Assembly (NCBI GenBank): GCA_947168005.1
Contig: CAMVKI010000002.1
Coordinates: forward strand, 1-51,500
Reading direction: 5' to 3'
From: an uncultured Clostridia bacterium
GTDB taxonomy: Bacteria; Bacillota; Clostridia; Oscillospirales; Oscillospiraceae
DNA: 51,500 nt
Shown here: positions 1 through 7,228 of the stretch, in pieces
Layout of the letters: each line of letters begins with the position of its first letter
Position numbering within the stretch: the stretch's first letter is position 1
Notes under the pieces: generated by a model
Told to the model about the DNA's origin: nothing
Database searches by the model: none
Seen by the model: the letters and a program-made list of their open reading frames with translations, nothing else
Program-made: the position numbers and the translations under genes

Positions 1-71
1 TTCCCCGTACGGACAAGGCAGCAGGCGTGGCCGTAGCGCCGGCAATCTGCCGGCCCGGTTCCCCGTACGGA

Positions 72-386
72 CAAGGGATCAGGGATCAAGGATCAGGGTG
101 GGGGAAAGGCACCCGCCCGTAGGGGCCGATGCCCACATCGGCCCTGTTTCCCCGCTTGAACAAGGGATCAGGGATCAAGGATCAAGGATCAGGGTGGGGG
201 AAGGGAACAGGGGCGAGGGGTCAGGGATACCCGCCTGTAGGGACGGCACTCTGCCATCCGTCTTTCCCCGCTCGGACAAGGGATCAGGGATCAAGGATCA
301 GGGTGGGGGAAGGGAACAGGGGCGAGGGGTCAGGGATGCCCGCCTGTAGGGACGGCACTCTGCCGTCCGTCTTTCCCCGCTCGGAT
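72..386. repeat. Three imperfect tandem units (~89, 116 and 109 bp) built on CAAGGGATCAGGGATCAAGGATCAGGGTGGGGGAA plus a GTAGGG(R)CGGCACTCTGCC palindrome
   Basis: Units begin at 72, 161 and 277. The 35-bp core is exact in units 1 and 3, and unit 2 carries an extra 7-bp ATCAAGG. Units 2 and 3 share GGGAACAGGGGCGAGGGGTCAGGGATRCCCGCCTGTAGGGACGGCACTCTGCCRTCCGTCTTTCCCCGCTCGGA. Confidence 0.9.
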
Positions 387-417
387 TAGGCAAGAGGCAA
401 CAGGAGACGGGGGATGC

Positions 418-452
418 GGATTGCCACGGGCCGTACCGGCCCTCGCAATGAC
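418..452. repeat. Palindromic intergenic repeat GGATTGCCACGGGCCGTACCGGCCCTCGCAATGAC
   Basis: Inner stem GGGCCG-TAC-CGGCCC. The ends ATTGCC..GCAATGAC resemble the third hairpin at 5338-5358. Confidence 0.6.
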
Positions 453-510
453 AAAATCGAGACCGTTTCCGCCGCAGGGGGCGGCGCCCTCGACGCTCCG
501 CACACCGTAG

Positions 511-545
511 GGGACGCGCTTATCCGCTCCGCGGATGCGCGTCCC
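511..545. repeat. Long hairpin GGGACGCGC-TT-ATCCGC-TCC-GCGGAT-GCGCGTCCC
   Basis: 15 paired positions with a 2-nt bulge, read directly. Confidence 0.8.
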
Positions 546-582
546 GGTCCGCCGCGGGCGGACAATTTGCCCCAGGCAAATC

Positions 583-620
583 CAGCCCGGTTCCGATTTA
601 TGGAGCCGGGCTGTTTTTTT
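583..620 (+). terminator. Rho-independent terminator
   Basis: CAGCCCGGTTCC-gattta(t)-GGAGCCGGGCTG followed by TTTTTTT. Confidence 0.75.
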
Positions 621-810
621 GCGCTTTCCGCTTATGACAATTGAATTTTCCCCCGCCTTGACAATTTGAATTATTCCCGTCTTTCCCTTGCATTTTCCAA
701 AAACTCTGATAAAATAATCCTGCCACATAATTCTATAATATTAACTCGCCGCTTGTGTTTTCCGTTTATCGGTAAAAACACAGGCTCTGGTTCACATACG
801 TCATTACGAG

Positions 811-936
811 ATCCCCGTGGCCTGGGCTTACGGATCGGGGATCACCACGGGAACCGGGGAGGGGACCTTCTCCCCCAACCAGACCTGCACCCGGGCGCAG
901 ATCGTGACCTTCCTCTACAAGGCCTACGCGGAGTAA
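811..936 (+). pseudogene. C-terminal fragment of an SLH (S-layer homology) domain protein
   Basis: In-frame translation IPVAWAYGSGITTGTGEGTFSPNQTCTRAQIVTFLYKAYAE*. WAYGSGITTGTG..TFSPN..CTRAQIVTFLY is a typical SLH motif. No N-terminal gene body in this window. Confidence 0.85.
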
Positions 937-1046
937 GAGGAAATCGGGGACGGGGAACTTCCCCATGGCCGCAATACCAAGAAAAAGGCACCCGCGAGGG
1001 CGGCACTTCGTAAGGAAGTGCCTCCTTCCCTTTGAAAGTAGGGTAG

Positions 1047-1075
1047 TTGACCACGAGGGCCAGAAATGGTACAAT
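1047..1075 (+). promoter_or_regulatory. Sigma-A-type promoter upstream of the M28 peptidase gene
   Basis: TTGACC (1047-1052), 17-bp spacer, TACAAT (1070-1075) with extended TGG just upstream. Confidence 0.7.
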
Positions 1076-1107
1076 GATTAAAACAAATCGGGATTTGAGG
1101 AACAGAA

Positions 1108-2316
1108 ATGGATATAATGGACCCCCTTTTCAGGAACAGCGCGCAAGCTGTTTCCTTTATGATCAAAGAGATCACCCATATCTGTCGGGACATGAAGAAA
1201 CGCGCACCCGGAAGTTCAGGAGAACGCGAAGCCGGGGAATACATGGCGAGTGTCCTGAAAATGGAATGCGGATGCGCGGATGTGAAGGTCGAACCCTTTG
1301 CGGAACACCCGGCCGCCTTCTACGGCTATTTCTGGTTTTCGGCGAGCTTAGACTGCCTCTGTGCGGTCTCATTCTTCTTGCGCCCCTGGCTCAGCATTGT
1401 TTTCGGCGCAGCGGCCCTGCTCCTGTTCCTCTTTCAGTTTGTGCTCTACAAGCAGATCATCGATCCTCTTTTTCCCGAGAACGTGAGCGTGAATGTGACG
1501 GCCGTCCGACCCTGTACGGGGGAAGTGAAGCGGCGGATCTTTTTGAACGGACATATCGATGCCGCTTGGGAATTCCCGCTGAATTATCATTTTGGCGGTG
1601 TTGTGTTTGAGATACCGGGTGTGGTGGCCGTAGTTGGCGTGCTGTTCTATATGGTGCTTGGAGTCTGTTGTCTTTGCGGTGCCGGGGGTTGGACACAAAC
1701 TGTTGGGCTTTGGGGCCTTTTGTTTGTCCCCTTTTTTCTGCTTGTTGGCTGCACCTACGATCCCAGGCAGGTGGTTGACGGTGCCAATGATAATCTGACC
1801 GGCTGCTATATGGGTATCGCGCTTCTGCGTGAGATGGAGCGCCTCGGTGTGAGACTGGAAAACACTGAGCTTGGGGTGATCCTCACCGGTTCCGAGGAAG
1901 CCGGCCTGCGCGGGGCAAAGGCCTGGTGCAAGGCGCATGGGAAAGAGTATCGTGATGTGCCGACCTGCATCATCAGCTACGACACGATCCATGACCCGGA
2001 GAAGCTCATGGTCAACATCAAAGATCTCAACAGTACCGTTTCATCCGATCAGGAGCTTGCTGCATGCTTTCTCCAGGCGGCGGAAGAAAACAAGGTCCCC
2101 TGCAGGAAAGGGCGTGTCCCACTGATGGGCGGCTCAACAGACAGCGCGGCGTTTACACAGGGTGGCTTTCGTTCCATCGGAATCACCGGGCTTAGCCACA
2201 AGCTGGAGGACTACTATCATACGCGCAGAGATTCTTATGACAATCTGAATGAAGCGGGGCTGGAGAACTGCTATCTGGCTACGATCCAATTCATTAGATG
2301 GATAGACGCGCAATAA
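1108..2316 (+). CDS. M28-family (Zn) peptidase with internal transmembrane segments
   Basis: 402 aa. LNGHIDAAWE, VDGANDNLTG, LTGSEEAGLRGAKAW and a late HTRRDSYDNL match M28 metal/catalytic motifs. Hydrophobic stretches lie between them. Confidence 0.85.
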   Translation: MDIMDPLFRNSAQAVSFMIKEITHICRDMKKRAPGSSGEREAGEYMASVLKMECGCADVKVEPFAEHPAAFYGYFWFSASLDCLCAVSFFLRPWLSIVFGAAALLLFLFQFVLYKQIIDPLFPENVSVNVTAVRPCTGEVKRRIFLNGHIDAAWEFPLNYHFGGVVFEIPGVVAVVGVLFYMVLGVCCLCGAGGWTQTVGLWGLLFVPFFLLVGCTYDPRQVVDGANDNLTGCYMGIALLREMERLGVRLENTELGVILTGSEEAGLRGAKAWCKAHGKEYRDVPTCIISYDTIHDPEKLMVNIKDLNSTVSSDQELAACFLQAAEENKVPCRKGRVPLMGGSTDSAAFTQGGFRSIGITGLSHKLEDYYHTRRDSYDNLNEAGLENCYLATIQFIRWIDAQ

Positions 2317-2424
2317 CAAAGACCGACGAATGCATCGTTCTATAAATTCCAGTTTGCCGAATAGGTCTCCTATTGTCCACAGTTATAACGAGCATCGGAT
2401 TATGCCCCACAAAACCCAAGAACA

Positions 2425-2456
2425 AAACTGGCGTGACCGCAACGGTCACGCCGGTT
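2425..2456. terminator. Bidirectional hairpin terminator downstream of the M28 gene
   Basis: AAACTGGCGTGACCG-CAA-CGGTCACGCCGGTTT inverted repeat with A/T flanks. Confidence 0.75.
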
Positions 2457-2612
2457 TCATATCCTTTTGAGCCGGTGATTGCCATCTCAAAACAGCTTCT
2501 TTACGGAGTACGCCCCGAGGGGTGCCTTTTTCTTGGTACGCCGGAAGGGACTCGGCTGCATTTCTGCCTGGGGCAGAAATAGAGGTATCCCCCAGTGTGC
2601 GCACTGGGGGAT

Positions 2613-2640
2613 GCAGCAGTCCGCCGGACTGCTGCTTTTT
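2613..2640 (+). terminator. Hairpin GCAGCAGTCC-GCC-GGACTGCTGC followed by TTTTT
   Basis: 10-bp perfect stem plus U tract. A second hairpin, TCCCCCAGTG-TGCG-CACTGGGGGA, lies immediately 5' (2588-2611). Confidence 0.65.
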
Positions 2641-2673
2641 GTGATTATTCGAGTCCCTTCCTCTGAGTCGGAA

Positions 2674-2718
2674 TACCAAAAAGACAGGCATCCACAAGGG
2701 ATGCCTGTCTTTTTGGTA
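2674..2718. terminator. tRNA-Arg terminator whose stem includes the tRNA 3' TACCA
   Basis: Perfect 20-bp inverted repeat TACCAAAAAGACAGGCATCC-acaag-GGATGCCTGTCTTTTTGGTA. Confidence 0.85.
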
Positions 2719-2790
2719 CGCCGGAAGGGACTCGAACCCCCGACCTACTGGTTCGTAGCCAGTCACTCTATCCAACTGAGCTACCGGCGC
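2714..2790 (-). tRNA. tRNA-Arg (anticodon ACG), CCA encoded
   Basis: Reverse complement GCGCCGGTAGCTCAGTTGGATAGAGTGACTGGCTACGAACCAGTAGGTCGGGGGTTCGAGTCCCTTCCGGCGTACCA. Anticodon loop CTACGAA, canonical T-arm GGTTCGAGTCC. Confidence 0.95.
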
Positions 2791-2818
2791 ATACCACGCT
2801 CTCTTGGAGCGCTTAGAT

Positions 2819-2847
2819 ATCATAACACAGGAGTTTGAAAAATGCAA
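2819..2847 (-). promoter_or_regulatory. Promoter of tRNA-Arg
   Basis: On the minus strand: TTGCAT, 17-bp spacer, TATGAT, extended TGT before the -10. Confidence 0.7.
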
Positions 2848-2961
2848 GCATTATTTTTGAAAAATCAAAAATTTTTTCAATTTTTCAGAAAAAATCAATG
2901 CCTGAACCGAAGCCTGAACCGAATCGCCGCTTCAAAGGCGGTTTCCGCTTCAAAGGTTGCG

Positions 2962-3753
2962 CTATTTCAGGATTCGGCGGATGATTTCGCGCCGGGCCCG
3001 GGCGGGGAGGGCGTTCAGGAGCAGGAGGAGGGGGTTGCGGTTGCAGGAATAGAGGTCCCGGGGATGGGGGACGGTCAGGATCTTTTGCACCAGCTCCGCC
3101 ACCCGCTCCGGCGGGATCCTCCGGGCCTCCACCCGGTTTACGATGCGGCGGAAGCGCGCCGCGTTGAGGGCGTAGTGCTCCGTGTGGGCGCAGAAGGCCT
3201 CGAGCCGGGCGGTGGAGACGTCCAGCAGGCCCGTGTCCACGGCGCCGGGCCGCAGGACGACGACCCGGTGGCCCAGGAGCTGGAGCTCCATGCGCAGGGC
3301 CGAGGCGTAGCGGTCCAGGGCGGTCTTGGTGACGGCGTAGAGGCCGGTGAAGGGCAGGGGGTCCAGGGGCGCAAGCTCGCTGGTGGTGATCAGGATCCGG
3401 GCCTGGGGCTCCAGTAGGGGCAGCAGGGCCCGGTTCACCCGCCAGGGGCCGAAGAGGTTGACCTGGAAGATCCGGTTCCAGGCCGCCTCGTCCAGCTCCA
3501 CCAGGGAGTCCAGATCATAGAGCCCGGCCAGGTGGACGACGGCGTTCAGCCGGACGCCCGCGGCCCCCAGGGCCTCGGCGGCGGCCTCCACCGAGGCCGG
3601 GTCCGTGAGGTCGGCCCGGAGGAAGCGCAGGCCGGGGAGCCCGGCGGGCTCCCGCAGGTCCAGACCCCAGACGGTCCAGCCCGCCTCCAGAAGCCGCCGG
3701 GCCGCGGCGCGGCCCATGCCGCCCGCGGCGCCGGTGATCAATACGGTTTTCAT
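2962..3753 (-). CDS. SDR-family NAD(P)-dependent oxidoreductase
   Basis: 263 aa. N-terminal VLITGAAGGMGRAAARRL Rossmann motif, VHLAGLYD, YAVTKTALDRYASALRMEL (YxxxK). Confidence 0.92.
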   Translation of the reverse strand: MKTVLITGAAGGMGRAAARRLLEAGWTVWGLDLREPAGLPGLRFLRADLTDPASVEAAAEALGAAGVRLNAVVHLAGLYDLDSLVELDEAAWNRIFQVNLFGPWRVNRALLPLLEPQARILITTSELAPLDPLPFTGLYAVTKTALDRYASALRMELQLLGHRVVVLRPGAVDTGLLDVSTARLEAFCAHTEHYALNAARFRRIVNRVEARRIPPERVAELVQKILTVPHPRDLYSCNRNPLLLLLNALPARARREIIRRILK

Positions 3754-3769
3754 GCGGCCGCTTCGGGGC

Positions 3770-5161
3770 TCAGCGCTCCGGCAGAGCCGGGAGGCTGGCG
3801 GCGGCGATGCTCTGGCCCACGCGGCGGGCCTTCTCGTCGGGCAGCATGACGGTGACCTTGGCGGCCAGCTCCGGGTATTCCTCCCCGAGGACCCGGTTGC
3901 ACTCGGCGATCAGAACGTCGCCGCCGACGCCGGAGGCCACCCGGCCCATGACCAGGACCCAGCGCAGGTCGTAGTACTTGGAATAGAGGGCCACGGTGTG
4001 GGCGAAGTAGACGCCGATGCTCCGGAAGATTTCCAGCGCGCCGGGATGTCCGGCCTCGGCCAGCTTCTGGACCTCCTTGAGCTTCTCCGCCAGGCTCAGG
4101 CTGTCGGCGAGGGCAATGCCCGCCCGGGGGGCCAGACGGATCACCGCGTCCTGGGAGAAATACTTGCAGCCCACGCCGCGGTCTGTGGACCACTCGTCCT
4201 GCTCGGCCGCGTCCTGGAGGTCCACCGGGGCGAAGGCCAGCTCGTTGAACCAGCCCAGGATCTTCCGGTCCGGGGTCACGTAGCCGCCGGCCTCGCTGGT
4301 GCCCATGGCAATGCCCATGACCGCGCCGGAATCCAGGCTCATGGAGCCCGCCAGAGCCGTCACGTCGCCGTCGTTGATGACCACGATGGGCACGTCGCCG
4401 ATCTCCTTCGCGGCCCGGTCATAGATGGAGTGGACCAGCTTCTTCTCGCTGCGGGGGATCTTGATAAAGAGGGAGCAGACCCGGGGCTCGTTGCCCACGA
4501 AGGTGCCGGCGGAGGAGACGCCGATGGCGTCCACCCGGGGCATCTTGGAGGCGGCGGTCCTGAAGGCCTCCACGATGCCGTTGTACTGATAGCTCAGATC
4601 CTCGGACTGCTTGGGGAACCAGACGACCTCCTCGGAGTAGACGGTCTTGCCGTCGATGACCGCAGAGACCTTCCGGTCGGAGCCGCCGGCGTCAAAGCCG
4701 ATGCGGCAGCCCTCCAGATGGCCGCCCACGGCCTTGGGCTGTTCGTTGGCGGCGGGGAACTCCGCCTCGTTCTCGCAGATGACGATCTCGAAGGGCCGGT
4801 CGAAGACGTCCTCCATAAAGTGGATGTCGAACTCCCGCACGCCGCCTACCCGGTAGGCGTCCAGGAGCTTCCGGGCGGTCTCCTCGCAGCCGAGGACCGT
4901 GACCCGCCAGCCGCCCACGCTCCAGAGCAGGAACTTCACGTAGCGCTCCAGATAGCGGTAGTTGGCCTCGGCGTATTCCTCGCCCCGGAGGAAGGAGGAG
5001 AAGACGGAGACGCTGCCGTGGTCCCGGGAGACGGCGACGCGGAAGGGGCGGTCGGCCTCCTTCAGAAAGGCCTCGGCCCAGACCTGGAAGGGGATGAACT
5101 CCGGCTCCAGGGAGGGCTTGTTCTTGTAGTCGTAGGAAATGCCAAGATAATTCATAATCAA
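3770..5161 (-). CDS. ROK-family protein
   Basis: 463 aa. RIGFDAGGSDRKVSAVIDG, IGVSSAGTFVGNE, VINDGDVTALAGSM, GIAMGTSEAGGYV resemble the ROK phosphate/sugar-binding core. Confidence 0.75.
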   Translation of the reverse strand: MIMNYLGISYDYKNKPSLEPEFIPFQVWAEAFLKEADRPFRVAVSRDHGSVSVFSSFLRGEEYAEANYRYLERYVKFLLWSVGGWRVTVLGCEETARKLLDAYRVGGVREFDIHFMEDVFDRPFEIVICENEAEFPAANEQPKAVGGHLEGCRIGFDAGGSDRKVSAVIDGKTVYSEEVVWFPKQSEDLSYQYNGIVEAFRTAASKMPRVDAIGVSSAGTFVGNEPRVCSLFIKIPRSEKKLVHSIYDRAAKEIGDVPIVVINDGDVTALAGSMSLDSGAVMGIAMGTSEAGGYVTPDRKILGWFNELAFAPVDLQDAAEQDEWSTDRGVGCKYFSQDAVIRLAPRAGIALADSLSLAEKLKEVQKLAEAGHPGALEIFRSIGVYFAHTVALYSKYYDLRWVLVMGRVASGVGGDVLIAECNRVLGEEYPELAAKVTVMLPDEKARRVGQSIAAASLPALPER

Positions 5162-5292
5162 ACCTCATTTTTATCTGCGTCCCGGCCGTCCTCCCGAAAG
5201 AGCGGCGCACCGCAGGTTCTACCTTGGATTGTATCTTAAATTCCCGCTTTTGTCAACAGTTGGATGCCGCCTTACGCATGAAGCCCTGATCC

Positions 5293-5385
5293 GTAGGGAG
5301 GCATCCCCTGATGCCTCCGCCGCTGCGGGGCAGCGGCGTCATTGCCGCCGGCAATGACAGGAGCGATGAGGGCATCGCTCCCTAC
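5293..5385. repeat. 93-bp element of four consecutive perfect hairpins enclosed by the inverted repeat GTAGGGAG/CTCCCTAC
   Basis: GGAGGCATC-ccct-GATGCCTCC; GCCGCTG-cgggg-CAGCGGC; GTCATTGCC-gcc-GGCAATGAC; GAGCGATG-aggg-CATCGCTC. Confidence 0.9.
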
Positions 5386-5443
5386 GAGATGGCCGCAGGG
5401 CTGTGCCGGAGCGGAAAACAAATCGCGGCGCGAGAAATGTATC

Positions 5444-5472
5444 TTGACAAAATGATGATTTTGTGGTATAAT
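5444..5472 (+). promoter_or_regulatory. Perfect consensus sigma-A promoter with extended -10
   Basis: TTGACA (5444-5449), 17-bp spacer, TATAAT (5467-5472), TGG immediately before the -10. Confidence 0.93.
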
Positions 5473-5599
5473 ACAGATAGTCCGGGAGGATAGTTTCTTT
5501 TAGAACAATAGTATCTTAGAAAGATGCAATCGGAAGCGGGGGGTGCTTTCGGGACGGGAGGCCGTTTTCCCGGAGATGAATGAAAACAGGAGGTACGAT

Positions 5600-5638
5600 A
5601 TGAAAACAGAAGCATGGAAGGGGAGGAGAACGGTATGA
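5600..5638 (+). CDS. Short leader ORF (12 aa, MKTEAWKGRRTV)
   Basis: AGGAGG 8-9 nt upstream. The stop overlaps the next start as ATGA (5635-5638). Confidence 0.45.
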   Translation: MKTEAWKGRRTV

Positions 5639-5982
5639 AGCCCTACGCAGTGCAAAGCTTTCGAAGTGACCGGGGAGAGGTGGCGGAGTGCCGGGTCCTG
5701 AAGCCCGGCGTCGAGAGCCTGCGGACCGAGGAAATCACCGGGACGGAGCTCACGCTGACGCCCAAGCCGGGTGTCCTCTACCGCTGCGGGGAGCTGCGCT
5801 TGCTGGACGTCAGCAGCTTCCCCGCCGCGGGCAGGCTCGTGATTTGGTTCACTTCCGGCGCCGCGCCGACCGCCACCGTGGGCATCGCCAACTTTGCCGC
5901 CGAGGCCAACAAGCGGTATCGCATCACGGTTGAGGACGGCTATGCCACCTACGATGCGTGGCCCGCAGGAGGTGTGGAATAA
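5635..5982 (+). CDS. Hypothetical protein, first full-length gene of a phage-tail-like cassette
   Basis: MKPYAVQSFRSDRGEVAECRVLKPG...; SD GGGGAGGAG upstream; stop overlaps next ATG (TAATG). Family not recognised with certainty. Confidence 0.65.
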   Translation: MKPYAVQSFRSDRGEVAECRVLKPGVESLRTEEITGTELTLTPKPGVLYRCGELRLLDVSSFPAAGRLVIWFTSGAAPTATVGIANFAAEANKRYRITVEDGYATYDAWPAGGVE

Positions 5983-6410
5983 TGCCGAATATCATTATGG
6001 CAGATAAGCCCACCGGGGTGAAGGTCACATCTTACGAAATCCCTGATGGGGTTTGGTCACTTGATGCGGCGTTTGCGAATGCAAACATACGGCTGATAGC
6101 GCAGAATGAAATCTTAATCTGGAACAACCGTGGAACCATACGGCAAAGCAGCGGCACAGCTGCCATAAAGTATGGCATGGCAGTCGTACAAAGCGGTGCA
6201 GCGAAGGAGAGCAAGAGCACACTGAAACGCATGGCATCTGTTGCTGCTCCGGATTCATCGACACCTGGAGCTTGGTCTAATTTTTCTGATGGTTATTCTA
6301 TCGAAAACGGCTGTTATAGGTGTACAAACAATTCTGCGGTTGCGCCTGGGAATGTGATAGATTTTATCCAAATCCCCTACAACATCGGGTGGGGCGCTTC
6401 GGAGGTGTAA
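5982..6410 (+). CDS. Hypothetical protein of the phage-tail-like cassette
   Basis: MPNIIMADKPTGVKVTSYEIPDGVWSLDAAF...; overlapping start/stop with the upstream gene. Confidence 0.65.
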   Translation: MPNIIMADKPTGVKVTSYEIPDGVWSLDAAFANANIRLIAQNEILIWNNRGTIRQSSGTAAIKYGMAVVQSGAAKESKSTLKRMASVAAPDSSTPGAWSNFSDGYSIENGCYRCTNNSAVAPGNVIDFIQIPYNIGWGASEV

Positions 6411-6413
6411 TCT

Positions 6414-6695
6414 ATGAATTATGCGAAGCTGAAAAACGGCCGCGTCTCCTACGCGCCCAACCCCATCCTCCGCAATGGCCTGTGGTACGGCAATCCTCCT
6501 GCCGCGGTGCTGGAGGCCGAGGGGTATAAACCCGTGATTTACACCGAGCCGCCCGATGTTGACCCCGGTTATATCCCGATTCCGCATTGGACGGAGCAGG
6601 AGGGAGCCATCGTGCAGATCTGGACGCAGGAGCCGGAGCCGGACGAGATCAGCGAGGACCGGGCCTGGCGCATTCTCACAGGGGAGGAGGAATAA
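6414..6695 (+). CDS. Phage-tail-associated protein (XkdW-like style)
   Basis: MNYAKLKNGRVSYAPNPILRNGLWYGNPPAAVLEAEGYKPVIYTEPP...WTEQEGAIVQIWTQEPEP resembles short proteins encoded after tail-fibre genes in Firmicutes prophages. Confidence 0.6.
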   Translation: MNYAKLKNGRVSYAPNPILRNGLWYGNPPAAVLEAEGYKPVIYTEPPDVDPGYIPIPHWTEQEGAIVQIWTQEPEPDEISEDRAWRILTGEEE

Positions 6696-6697
6696 GA

Positions 6698-7108
6698 ATG
6701 CCGAGCAAAGCGCATGTGAAAACACTGCGGCAGCACATGGAAAAAGGCACGGCTGCGCTGACCGACGGGGAGGCCCTGGAGGCTGTGGAGCTGTTCCCGG
6801 TCTGGAGACCCGAGCGCGACTATGTTCGGGGCGAGCGGCTGCGCTGGGAAGGACTGCTGTACAGGCTGATTCCGGAGACGCATCACAGTCAGGCGGACTG
6901 GCCCCCCGATCTGACCCCGGCTGTCTGGGCCAGGGTGGACGATCCCGCCGAGGAATGGCCCGTCTGGGTCCAGCCTCTCGGGCCCGAGGACGCCTATCCC
7001 GCCGGGGCCAGGGTGTCCCACAACGGGAAGCATTGGCGCAACACCCACGGCGACGGCAACGTCTGGGAGCCCGGCGTCTACGGCTGGACCCAAACAGAGA
7101 CGCCGTAA
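6698..7108 (+). CDS. Small protein with CBM5/12 (chitin-binding-type-3-like) C-terminal motif, phage-tail associated
   Basis: W..PLGPEDAYPAGARVSHNGKHWRNTHGDGNVWEPGVYGWTQ matches the aromatic CBM5/12 pattern. ATG at 6698 with GGAGGAATAAG SD; the longer ORF start at 6587 overlaps the upstream gene. Confidence 0.7.
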   Translation: MPSKAHVKTLRQHMEKGTAALTDGEALEAVELFPVWRPERDYVRGERLRWEGLLYRLIPETHHSQADWPPDLTPAVWARVDDPAEEWPVWVQPLGPEDAYPAGARVSHNGKHWRNTHGDGNVWEPGVYGWTQTETP

Positions 7109-7114
7109 AATTAT

Positions 7115-7156
7115 AAAAACGGGGTATGACACAGGCCGGTGTCATACCCCGTTTTT
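7115..7156 (+). terminator. Rho-independent terminator ending the phage-tail-like cassette
   Basis: AAAAACGGGGTATGACAC-aggccg-GTGTCATACCCCGTTTTT, perfect 18-bp stem. Confidence 0.93.
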
Positions 7157-7228
7157 TGCGGCCCCGACGCCCGAATCGGAGCTGTGCTGTTATTGGAATT
7201 TGTATGATTGAATAATCTAAAATATGAG

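Noticed and set aside
72-386. Possible CRISPR array
   Set aside because: Only three units of unequal length with similar rather than unique inter-repeat sequence, and no cas genes in the window.
98-728. ORFs of 76-132 aa in the repeat-rich left end
   Set aside because: They consist of translated tandem repeats and palindromes, with no RBS and no domain similarity.
2373-2381. DnaA-box-like TTGTCCACA
   Set aside because: Single site with one mismatch to TTATCCACA, no cluster and no AT-rich unwinding region.
3605-5239. 544-aa plus-strand ORF opposite the ROK gene
   Set aside because: Spurious GC-rich antisense frame; the minus strand has recognisable SDR and ROK proteins.
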